Shown here: one piece after another, positions 51,680-58,754 of the stretch
How the letters are laid out: each line of letters opens with the position of its first letter
Position numbering within the stretch: the stretch's first letter is position 1
Assembly: GCA_934216505.1 (NCBI GenBank)
Contig: CAKQBW010000003.1
Coordinates: forward strand, 12,489 to 76,488
Source: an uncultured Alphaproteobacteria bacterium
GTDB lineage: Bacteria; Pseudomonadota; Alphaproteobacteria; CAAHEQ01; UBA3637
Length of the DNA stretch: 64,000 nucleotides
Direction: 5' to 3'
Translations under genes and position numbers: made by a program
Notes under the pieces: model-generated
Told to the model about the DNA's origin: nothing
Database searches by the model: none
What the model saw: only the letters and a program-made list of their open reading frames with translations

Positions 51680-53080
51680 CTAAAACCTAAAATAAATAAA
51701 AGGGTTATATGTGGATGCAGCCAATTGTGCACAAGATATAATCAATAATCCCAAAAGCCAAATATCAACTCCAATAGAAAGCATTTTCCATTTTTTACCC
51801 CAATCTAACATATGTTTAAAAATAGGCATACAACATAAAATAGCCACAAAAATAATAATAATACCGACTCGATCCAAATAATAGGAAAAATAAAAAGGCG
51901 CATCTGTTGCTTGTGACAATCCAAACATACCTTTAAAATGTATAATAGAATGCTTTATTGTATCAGCATTTGCCAATATCGCATTCACAATAAAAATAAT
52001 AAAAACATAAAAATATTGTGGAATTATCCATATTTTTTTTAACTGCCTTTTTGATAGATTAAAGAACCTTTCCAGCACAATCAAAGAACCATTTAGCACA
52101 CCAAAAGCAATGAAATTCCATGAGGCACCATGCCATAACCCTATGATAAAAAACAAAAAGAATAAATTAAAATAAATGCGCCATGGAGCTACTCGACTTC
52201 CGCCCATAGGAATATAAATATAATCTTTACACCATGTAGCCAAAGAAATGTGCCACCGTTGCCAATACTCACTCATTGTCTTCGAAATGTAGGGATAATT
52301 AAAATTCTCCAAAAATTTAAACCCAAATATTGCACCAAGACCTATTGCCATATCTGAATAACCACTAAAATCATAATAAACTTGCAGGGCTCGAGTGATT
52401 CCTCCCAGCCATGCAACCATTACATCAATACTACCTTCTTCAGATAATGTTTTAAAAACTTTATCCGCAACTCCCCCCAAAGTATTTGCAATCAGTACCT
52501 TTTTAGCAAGGCCAATAATGAAACGCCGAATACCATAATAAACTTTATCTATTGTTTCTTCACGGTTATCAATTTGGTCCGATACGTCATGATACTTTAC
52601 AATAGGTCCCGCAATCAGTTGAGGAAACAAGCATATGTAAAGCGCTATCCTTAAATAATTCTTTTGAGCTTTTACCTGTCCACGATATACATCCACCAGA
52701 TAGGACAAGGCCTGAAATGTATAAAATGATATCCCCAATGGCAACACAACCTTTAATGACCACTGTTTATGAAATATCAAATTCAGATTTTCCAAAAAGA
52801 AATTTGTATATTTAAAGTAAAACAATAGACTCAAATCTAATAAAATAAAGAAAGCTAATAACGTCTTTTTCCACTTAAATCGTTCAACCGCCAATGCACC
52901 AATATAGCTAATAGTAATTGTAGCAAATATCACAGGTAAATATCTCGGTTCACCCCAGGCATAAAAAAAGATACTGGCCAACAGTAAAACTAAATTTCTT
53001 AGCTCTCGTCGAACCAAATAATATAGTCCTACTGTTATAGGCAAAAAACAAAACAAAAATGTTAATGACGAAAAAAGCAT
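51680..53080 (-). CDS. MBOAT-family O-acyltransferase (AlgI-like)
   Basis: The 466-residue product is a polytopic MBOAT protein starting LFSSLTFLFCFLPITVGLYY. It has FYAWGEPRYL, the substrate region LSYLVDVYRGQVKAQKN, SEYWQRWHISLATWCKDYIYIPMGG, and the catalytic histidine in GLWHGASWNF. It transfers acyl groups across the inner membrane for polysaccharide acetylation, with the AlgJ-like protein as partner. I prefer the ATG at 53080; a start 12 codons upstream lies within the promoter region. The gene is clearly AT-rich compared with flanking housekeeping genes. Confidence 0.92.
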   Translation of the reverse strand: MLFSSLTFLFCFLPITVGLYYLVRRELRNLVLLLASIFFYAWGEPRYLPVIFATITISYIGALAVERFKWKKTLLAFFILLDLSLLFYFKYTNFFLENLNLIFHKQWSLKVVLPLGISFYTFQALSYLVDVYRGQVKAQKNYLRIALYICLFPQLIAGPIVKYHDVSDQIDNREETIDKVYYGIRRFIIGLAKKVLIANTLGGVADKVFKTLSEEGSIDVMVAWLGGITRALQVYYDFSGYSDMAIGLGAIFGFKFLENFNYPYISKTMSEYWQRWHISLATWCKDYIYIPMGGSRVAPWRIYFNLFFLFFIIGLWHGASWNFIAFGVLNGSLIVLERFFNLSKRQLKKIWIIPQYFYVFIIFIVNAILANADTIKHSIIHFKGMFGLSQATDAPFYFSYYLDRVGIIIIFVAILCCMPIFKHMLDWGKKWKMLSIGVDIWLLGLLIISCAQLAASTYNPFIYFRF

Positions 53081-53104
53081 AATGGTGTGTTTAGCATAAA
53101 ATAG

Positions 53105-53120
53105 ATGATTGTGCAATCAT
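53105..53120. promoter_or_regulatory. Inverted repeat at the MBOAT promoter
   Basis: ATGATTG and CAATCAT are separated by two bases. The right arm overlaps the minus-strand -35 (TTGCAC), whose -10 TAAACA follows 17 bases later after ATGC. Confidence 0.4.
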
Positions 53121-53154
53121 TTTTATTATCTTGTTTTTAAAAAGATCGTGATGG

Positions 53155-53172
53155 GTAGAGGATTCGAACTCT
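53155..53172 (-). repeat. tRNA-Ser T-arm-like fragment
   Basis: GTAGAGGATTCGAACTCT resembles the T-arm segment of the complete tRNA-Ser 170 bp away (16 of 18 positions allowing one gap). Two more TTCGAAC stretches follow before the gene. They look like debris of past integration. Confidence 0.4.
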
Positions 53173-53280
53173 TATAAATTATTGTAAAATAAGTGTTTTT
53201 ATTTTTATTGGTTCGAACTGATTGGTTTTTGAGGTGTTTTTTAAAATTTGAGTTCGAACCCGCATAAATACTTGATTTTA

Positions 53281-53307
53281 AAAGAAAAAAGAGCCTTTTC
53301 AGGCTCT
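53281..53307 (-). terminator. tRNA-Ser terminator
   Basis: On the minus strand AGAGCC pairs with GGCTCT around six bases and is followed by TTTTTTCTTT. Confidence 0.75.
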
Positions 53308-53317
53308 CTGTACTCTA

Positions 53318-53406
53318 TGGCGGAGCGTAGAGGACTCGAACCTCTGCATCCCTTTAACAGGATGACGGATTAGCAATCCGCTGCATTACCACTCTGCCAA
53401 CGCTCC
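53318..53406 (-). tRNA. tRNA-Ser (GCT)
   Basis: These 89 bases form a class II tRNA. The acceptor GGAGCGT pairs with ACGCTCC, the anticodon loop TTGCTAA has anticodon GCT, and there is a long variable arm (CATCCTGTTAAAGGGATG). The T-loop is TTCGAGT, the discriminator is G and CCA is encoded. Confidence 0.95.
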
Positions 53407-53463
53407 ATTCGTGATAACTGGTTTTATTTTAACAAAAAGCCCCCCAAATGTCAATTCTTTTTT

Positions 53464-54540
53464 TTAACGACATCTTTTGAAAATTTTCATACGCCGTTTT
53501 ATAGGAACAGCTTCCTTTTTTAAATTAACCTCAGGCAAAGAACTTTGGGGCACTGGCAACACAATAAAATGAGCCTTCTTTTCATCTTTATCGGCTTCAT
53601 TTAAAGCCGCTTCCGTCAAAAGGTTTAAGGCTTGCGTATGTAATTTTTTATGATCTTCTTCATTCATCCAAACCACATTTTCCAAGGTATTTTCACCCCC
53701 TAAACGGCGGGGCAAAATATGATGACAGGTCAATTTTATACCCGCTGGAAATTTATGTTTTTGGACCAAATACGCCTTTTGTTTTGGGGGCAAAAAATCA
53801 AAATCTCCCCGTTGTAAAGCCTGACTTAAAAGGGTTTCTTTCGCATGGGCATATTCTTGCGTGATTTTTCTTCTATCCAGCAAATTGGGGAAATGAATTT
53901 GCGTTTCACGCCATGTACAGGCAAACGGCAATGAGGGGGCTTTTCTTAATTTAAAAAATACTTTTTTGCCCCGAACTTTTTTTTCTACTTTTTGAGCAAT
54001 TGTCTTATGAATAGATTTTTGCTTTTGCAAAAAATCAAAAACTTGTTGTCTATCTTCGGGAAAGAGGATATTTGAAAAATTTTCGGGCAACACAAAATCG
54101 GGGATATGGGGAAAAGACACATGGACTTTTTTACCCAAAGGTGCCTGTTTTACCACTTCTTCCGCCAGTTGGTCAAAATAAAGGGAATACAAAATATCAC
54201 TATAGCCTTTGGGCATCAACGCAAAATTAGACAAATGATAATTTCCCCCGCATTGAAGGGGGATTTTCAAGGCAATTTCATACCCTTTGGGCATCCACCC
54301 ATAGGAGGCTTCCTTTTGTTCGGCCAAAGAAAAGTTTTCAAAAGCCCCCGCCCAAAATAAGCGTCTGACAAAAATATTTGCCTGTTTTTTAAAAGCGTGC
54401 AGGGTTAAATTTAAATGGTCTGAATGGGGCAGAATCAATTCGTCCATATCCACATTTTCCCACAAAGAATCTAAATAGATATTTCCCTGCTTATCCGTTT
54501 TTTTCTTAAACTTTTTTTTGGCGCGTGTTTCAAAAATCAT
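53464..54540 (-). CDS. HNH endonuclease-domain protein coupled to phoB
   Basis: The 358-residue product has a basic N-terminus and a unique helical middle. A C-terminal HNH nuclease motif follows, LTCHHILPRRLGGENTLENVVWMNEEDHKKLH, in which the His-His, Asn and His residues of the family are all present. Its ATG overlaps the phoB stop by 4 bp. A DNA-repair, restriction or phosphate-scavenging role are all possible. The N-terminal 250 residues match nothing I know. Confidence 0.8.
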   Translation of the reverse strand: MIFETRAKKKFKKKTDKQGNIYLDSLWENVDMDELILPHSDHLNLTLHAFKKQANIFVRRLFWAGAFENFSLAEQKEASYGWMPKGYEIALKIPLQCGGNYHLSNFALMPKGYSDILYSLYFDQLAEEVVKQAPLGKKVHVSFPHIPDFVLPENFSNILFPEDRQQVFDFLQKQKSIHKTIAQKVEKKVRGKKVFFKLRKAPSLPFACTWRETQIHFPNLLDRRKITQEYAHAKETLLSQALQRGDFDFLPPKQKAYLVQKHKFPAGIKLTCHHILPRRLGGENTLENVVWMNEEDHKKLHTQALNLLTEAALNEADKDEKKAHFIVLPVPQSSLPEVNLKKEAVPIKRRMKIFKRCR

Positions 54541-55217
54541 ACCATCAACCCATAGCCCGAAGAACGTACCGTCCGAATTAAAGTATTGTCTGTATCTTTG
54601 AGATTTTTCCTGAGGCGGCGAATATGTACATCAACCGTTCGGGCCTCCACAAAAATATCCTTTCCCCAAATTTTTTTTAACAACTCTTCCCGGGAAAAAA
54701 CACGCCCTGCTTGTTCCATAAATAAAGTCAATAAACGAAATTCAGTGGGTCCCAAATGCATTTCTTTTCCTTTTTTAAAGACCTGCTTTTTTTCTAAATC
54801 CAATTTTAAAAGTCCCACTTCTAAAATGGTCGCCGATTCATTGGTTTCCGTGCGCCGCAACAACGCCTGAATGCGGGCCAACAGTTCGGGAATGGAAAAA
54901 GGCTTGGTCATATAATCATCGGCCCCCTCCATCAAACCTTTGACTTTGTCTGATTCGTCCGAACGGGCCGTCAGCATAATCACAGGAATCTTTTTTAAGC
55001 CCGAATTTTGGCGCATACAATGACACAATTCTACCCCGCTGATATTCGGCAACATCCAATCCATCAAAACGAGATCGGGCTTTTGCGCCTTCAATTCCGC
55101 TATCACTTTTTTCCCATCACAGCACACGCAAGTTTGATAGTTTTGCCGTTCCAAATTATAGGTCAATAAATCCACTAACCCTTCTTCATCTTCCACAATC
55201 ATAATTTTTGTCATCAT
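54537..55217 (-). CDS. OmpR/PhoB-family response regulator
   Basis: The 226-residue product has a receiver domain with acidic pocket E9/D10, phosphorylation site D53 (LMDWMLPNISG) and the conserved lysine in YMTKPFS. A C-terminal winged helix follows (PTEFRLLTLFMEQAGRVFSREELLKKIWG ... VDVHIRRLRKNL). It is close to PhoB. No histidine kinase is adjacent. It overlaps both rpe and the HNH gene by 4 bp. Confidence 0.9.
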   Translation of the reverse strand: MMTKIMIVEDEEGLVDLLTYNLERQNYQTCVCCDGKKVIAELKAQKPDLVLMDWMLPNISGVELCHCMRQNSGLKKIPVIMLTARSDESDKVKGLMEGADDYMTKPFSIPELLARIQALLRRTETNESATILEVGLLKLDLEKKQVFKKGKEMHLGPTEFRLLTLFMEQAGRVFSREELLKKIWGKDIFVEARTVDVHIRRLRKNLKDTDNTLIRTVRSSGYGLMV

Positions 55218-55873
55218 TCGCCTTTCAAAGCCTTGATGGCTTTTGTATAGGGTCTGTTTTTAAAAATACTTGTCCCTGCAATCAAAACATCTGCCCCGAC
55301 CAAACGACAAGCCTCCGCCGTCATCGGATTGATGCCTCCATCTACGGCAATTTTGACTTTCTTGCGCCCAATCAATTCTTTCAAGGCCCCAATTTTTTCC
55401 AACGAATGCGGGATAAAAGATTGGCCCCCTGCCCCTGGTTCCACACTCATCAACAACACCCAATCAATTTCGGGGAGATAAGGAATTAAATCCGCCACTT
55501 TTGTATGAGGTTTAATGGACAAGCCCACTTTTTTGTGAAGGCGTTTAATATGCGCCACCAAGTCAGGCACCCTTTGGTCTGCCTCTAAATGAACTGTGAT
55601 TTGGTCCGCCCCTGCCCGTGCCACCAAATCAATCAAGGCATCGGGCTTATCCACCATCAAATGCACATCAAAGGGTAATTTTGTATAAGGGCGTAGCGCT
55701 TGAATAACGGGAGGACCAAAAGTCAGGTTTGGCACAAAATGCCCGTCCATCACATCCCAATGAACATAGGTCGCCCCCGCCTTTTCAATCGCTTGAATTT
55801 CTTTGGCCAAATGCGCAAAATCCGCCGAAAGCAAACTGGGCGCAATCTCAACTTTTTTTGTAGTTTTCATCAT
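55214..55873 (-). CDS. rpe: Ribulose-phosphate 3-epimerase
   Basis: The 219-residue product is a TIM-barrel epimerase with the family motifs APSLLSADFAHLAKE, HWDVMDGHFVPNLTFGP, PFDVHLMV, MSVEPGAGGQSF and AVDGGINP. The two catalytic aspartates and metal-binding histidines are in place. It interconverts ribulose- and xylulose-5-phosphate in the pentose phosphate pathway. It overlaps phoB by 4 bp and is separated from fba by a terminator. Confidence 0.97.
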   Translation of the reverse strand: MMKTTKKVEIAPSLLSADFAHLAKEIQAIEKAGATYVHWDVMDGHFVPNLTFGPPVIQALRPYTKLPFDVHLMVDKPDALIDLVARAGADQITVHLEADQRVPDLVAHIKRLHKKVGLSIKPHTKVADLIPYLPEIDWVLLMSVEPGAGGQSFIPHSLEKIGALKELIGRKKVKIAVDGGINPMTAEACRLVGADVLIAGTSIFKNRPYTKAIKALKGE

Positions 55874-55911
55874 AGGGTCATACTAACACAATCCCCAAAC
55901 AAAAGCAACAA

Positions 55912-55939
55912 AAAAAGCACCCTGAATTGGGTGCTTTTT
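55912..55939 (-). terminator. Terminator after fba
   Basis: AAAAAGCACCC pairs perfectly with GGGTGCTTTTT around a six-base loop. The stem is symmetrical and works for the minus strand. Confidence 0.8.
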
Positions 55940-55953
55940 AGAAAAGGCCTTTC

Positions 55954-57018
55954 TCAGCCAACAATCTTGGGGTCTAATTCCCCCGAAGCATAACGGCGCG
56001 CCATTTCTTCCATGGGAATGGGTTTGATATGGTCGGCCTGACCCGCTGCCCCAAATTCTTCATAGCGTTTGACACACACTTCGGTCATCGCCGCCATAGC
56101 AGGTTTTAAGTACTTGCGTGGGTCAAATTCCCCTGGCTTTTCCGTAAAGACCGTCCGAATCGCCCCCGTCATTGCCATGCGCAAATCGGTATCCACATTA
56201 ACTTTGCGGACCCCGTATTTAATGGCTTGTTGAATTTCTTCCACAGGCACCCCATACGTTTGAGGCATTTGCCCCCCATGCGCATTGATAATGTCTTGCA
56301 GATATTGAGGCACGCTGGAAGACCCATGCATCACCAAGTGTGTATAAGGCAATTTTTCATGGATTTTTTTCACAGTATCAATGGACAAAATCGCCCCATC
56401 GGGTTTGCGTGTAAATTTATACGCCCCATGGGAAGTCCCAATCGCCACCGCCAACGCATCCACTTTTGTTTGACGCACAAAATCCACGGCTTGATCAGGG
56501 TCTGTCAAAAGTTTGGATTTATCCACTGTCCCGTCAAAACCATGACCGTCTTCTTTTTCGCCTTTGCCCGTTTCCAAAGATCCGATACAGCCTAATTCCC
56601 CTTCCACAGAAACACCCGCAGGGTGAGCGGTATCCACCACAGACTTTGTTGTCGTGGCGTTGTATTCATAGGAGGCAGGCTTTCCTTCGGGATCCAACGA
56701 CCCATCCATCATGACAGAAGTAAAACCAGCCGCCATCGCCGAAAAACAAACTTCCGGAGAAGACCCGTGGTCTTGATGCACACAGATGGGCAAATGGGGA
56801 TACATTTCCACCCCCGCCATCATCAAATGTTTCAACACCGCATCATTGGCGTATTGCCGTGCCCCTTTAGAGGCTTGAATAATCACAGGGGCTTTCACCT
56901 TATCAGCGGCCGCCAAAATAGATAACACGCCTTCCATATTATTCACATTGAACGCCGGAATACCATACCCAAATTCCGCCGCATCATCCAAAAGTTGTCT
57001 TAAAGATACAAGAGCCAT
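55954..57018 (-). CDS. fba: Fructose-1,6-bisphosphate aldolase, class II
   Basis: The 354-residue product is a class II (zinc) aldolase. It has IPAFNVNNMEGVLSIL, ICVHQDHGSS with zinc and catalytic residues, SVEGELGCIGSLE, AVAIGTSHGAYK, and VMHGSSSVP with NVDTDLRMA at the phosphate site. It splits fructose-1,6-bisphosphate in glycolysis. The subclass with a long GETGKGEKEDGHGFDG-type loop is common in alphaproteobacteria. GAAAGGAA precedes the ATG. The promoter is at 57058-57086. Confidence 0.96.
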   Translation of the reverse strand: MALVSLRQLLDDAAEFGYGIPAFNVNNMEGVLSILAAADKVKAPVIIQASKGARQYANDAVLKHLMMAGVEMYPHLPICVHQDHGSSPEVCFSAMAAGFTSVMMDGSLDPEGKPASYEYNATTTKSVVDTAHPAGVSVEGELGCIGSLETGKGEKEDGHGFDGTVDKSKLLTDPDQAVDFVRQTKVDALAVAIGTSHGAYKFTRKPDGAILSIDTVKKIHEKLPYTHLVMHGSSSVPQYLQDIINAHGGQMPQTYGVPVEEIQQAIKYGVRKVNVDTDLRMAMTGAIRTVFTEKPGEFDPRKYLKPAMAAMTEVCVKRYEEFGAAGQADHIKPIPMEEMARRYASGELDPKIVG

Positions 57019-57057
57019 TTTTATTTCCTTTCGTTAAGTTGATCAAAATGTAGGGGC

Positions 57058-57086
57058 ATTCTAGCGCATTTTAAAATAAATTACAA
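57058..57086 (-). promoter_or_regulatory. fba promoter
   Basis: The minus strand has TTGTAA (57081-57086), a 17-base spacer ending in GCGC, and TAGAAT (57058-57063). Confidence 0.65.
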
Positions 57087-57132
57087 GCTGAAAAAATGGA
57101 CTTACCCTTTTTGCACTTAAGAATTCTTTTTT

Positions 57133-57918
57133 TTAAACTTCAAAATAATTTTTGAAAAAATGCCCCAAAAACTTGCGCTTCATTCCCCGAAAGGGAATCA
57201 AAAAGGCCAACGATAAAATCAAATTTTCCTGAAACAGCATCCGAAAAGGTTTTTTCAAACGCAATTTTTTATAAATCCGATTGAGCAATTTTTCATTGAC
57301 ACTCCACGGGGCATCACCCGCTTTCACCGATTTATAGTTTGCTGATACTTTCCAAATAAAGGGGCTCACCTGTTCTTCCTTTAAAACCTGAGGAGACATT
57401 TGCGGGCAATTTTCAAAATACAAAATGAACCATTCTTTGTGGGGAAAAGCCTGATTTAATTGTTGATGACACGCCAATAATTCTTGGGGCCCCTTTAATG
57501 GTACAGGGTTTTGGGCGTATTCCTGAAAAACAACCAAAATCCGATGACTTTTTTGAATGGCCTGCATCAACCGATGAATACGCCGTTGATACTTTTCAAA
57601 GATACGTGGATAATCTTCATGAAGGGATTTTTCCCCCGAAAAATCATGATTAAACAAAAGGTCGTTTTTGACATTGTGAATCAACCTTTTTGGGCCATCT
57701 CGGTCCATGTAAAGTTGATTTTCATCACGCAAATCTTCTTCATTTAAAAAATCCCGAAAAGAATGGCACACAAAATTAACCCGATCAGACATATGGGCCG
57801 TTCCCCCCAACCAATCCAAAGGATAAGAAAACTTTTGCAATCTGTTTTTACGCAACAACATAGAGGTTGGACAGGCCCCGCCCAAACTGAAAATTAAATC
57901 AAATTTTTGTTTCTTCAT
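57133..57918 (-). CDS. DUF1796-type putative papain-like cysteine peptidase
   Basis: The 261-residue product starts KFDLIFSLGGACPTSMLLRKNRLQKFSYPLDWL. This is the hallmark of the DUF1796 family, in which C16 is the proposed nucleophile and an F-x-E/Y-A region carries later residues. The C-terminus is basic with a hydrophobic stretch (ILSLAFLIPF). The ATG at 57918 lies six bases after the -10, so the message may be leaderless. An upstream TTG is actually the -35 box. No substrate is known. Confidence 0.75.
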   Translation of the reverse strand: MKKQKFDLIFSLGGACPTSMLLRKNRLQKFSYPLDWLGGTAHMSDRVNFVCHSFRDFLNEEDLRDENQLYMDRDGPKRLIHNVKNDLLFNHDFSGEKSLHEDYPRIFEKYQRRIHRLMQAIQKSHRILVVFQEYAQNPVPLKGPQELLACHQQLNQAFPHKEWFILYFENCPQMSPQVLKEEQVSPFIWKVSANYKSVKAGDAPWSVNEKLLNRIYKKLRLKKPFRMLFQENLILSLAFLIPFRGMKRKFLGHFFKNYFEV

Positions 57919-57924
57919 GTTTTT

Positions 57925-57954
57925 ATTATGATGCTTTTTATTCCCAAAAGTCAA
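57925..57954 (-). promoter_or_regulatory. Promoter of the DUF1796 gene
   Basis: The minus strand has TTGACT (57949-57954), an 18-base spacer and CATAAT (57925-57930), ending six bases before the ATG. Confidence 0.5.
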
Positions 57955-58027
57955 GAAAAAAATATCCCGTTATTCTTGACAAGAAAGAGCGAATTATGGT
58001 ACCTTGACTTTAACAAAAGGAAAAAGT

Positions 58028-58753
58028 ATGTCTTATTTTAAAATCTTATTATTTTGTGGGTGGGTTGGGCCTGCCTTAGCACAAAACGCCGTCAATGATT
58101 CTTTTCAAAAGGCCAAAGAAATCGCCCTGAATCAAATTTATTATGATCACCCCACCACTTTTTATTGTGGGGCCACCATCAATCCAGACAAAAGTTTAAT
58201 TTTGCCCACTGGTTTTGAGACCTCTCGCTTCAAAAAAAGAGCCCTAAGATTGGAATGGGAACATGTGGTGCCTGCCGAAAACTTTGGGCGTTATTTTACC
58301 GAATGGCGGGACGGACATGTCCGTTGTCGGGACAAATTCGGCCAACCGTATCGGGGGCGCAAATGTGCCGATAAAGTCAATGCCACTTATCGTTATATGC
58401 AGGCGGATTTGTATAACCTGTATCCGTCTATTGGGGCCGTCAATGCGGGCCGGTCCAACAAACAATTTACACAACTGCCCCCAACAACAGAAAATAGTTT
58501 TGGCACATGCCCGATGAAAATTGAAAAAAATAAAGTGGAGCCGCCTGATATGACCAAAGGGCCTATCGCCCGCACCTATCTATACATGCAACATGCTTAT
58601 CCCGACGTATTTCACATGAATGATCGTATGGAAAAAATGATGCATGTTTGGGACGAAAAGTATCCGCCTGATGCATGGGAATGCCATCGTGCCCGCCGTA
58701 TTGAAAAAATCCAAAAAAACACGAATCCTTTTGTTTTGGATAAATGCCCCTAA
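58028..58753 (+). CDS. endA: Secreted endonuclease I (EndA/Vvn-like)
   Basis: The 241-residue product has a signal peptide (KILLFCGWVGPALAQ) and the endonuclease I motifs: CG followed later by LRLEWEHVVPAENFG (catalytic His in WEHVVPA), CRDKFGQPYRGRKC, DLYNLYPSIGAVNAGRSN and YLYMQHAYP. Six or more cysteines suggest a disulphide-stabilised periplasmic or secreted nuclease. AAAGGAAAAAG precedes the ATG. It converges on the giant cysteine-rich gene with 1 bp between them. Confidence 0.92.
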   Translation: MSYFKILLFCGWVGPALAQNAVNDSFQKAKEIALNQIYYDHPTTFYCGATINPDKSLILPTGFETSRFKKRALRLEWEHVVPAENFGRYFTEWRDGHVRCRDKFGQPYRGRKCADKVNATYRYMQADLYNLYPSIGAVNAGRSNKQFTQLPPTTENSFGTCPMKIEKNKVEPPDMTKGPIARTYLYMQHAYPDVFHMNDRMEKMMHVWDEKYPPDAWECHRARRIEKIQKNTNPFVLDKCP

Positions 58754-58754
58754 C

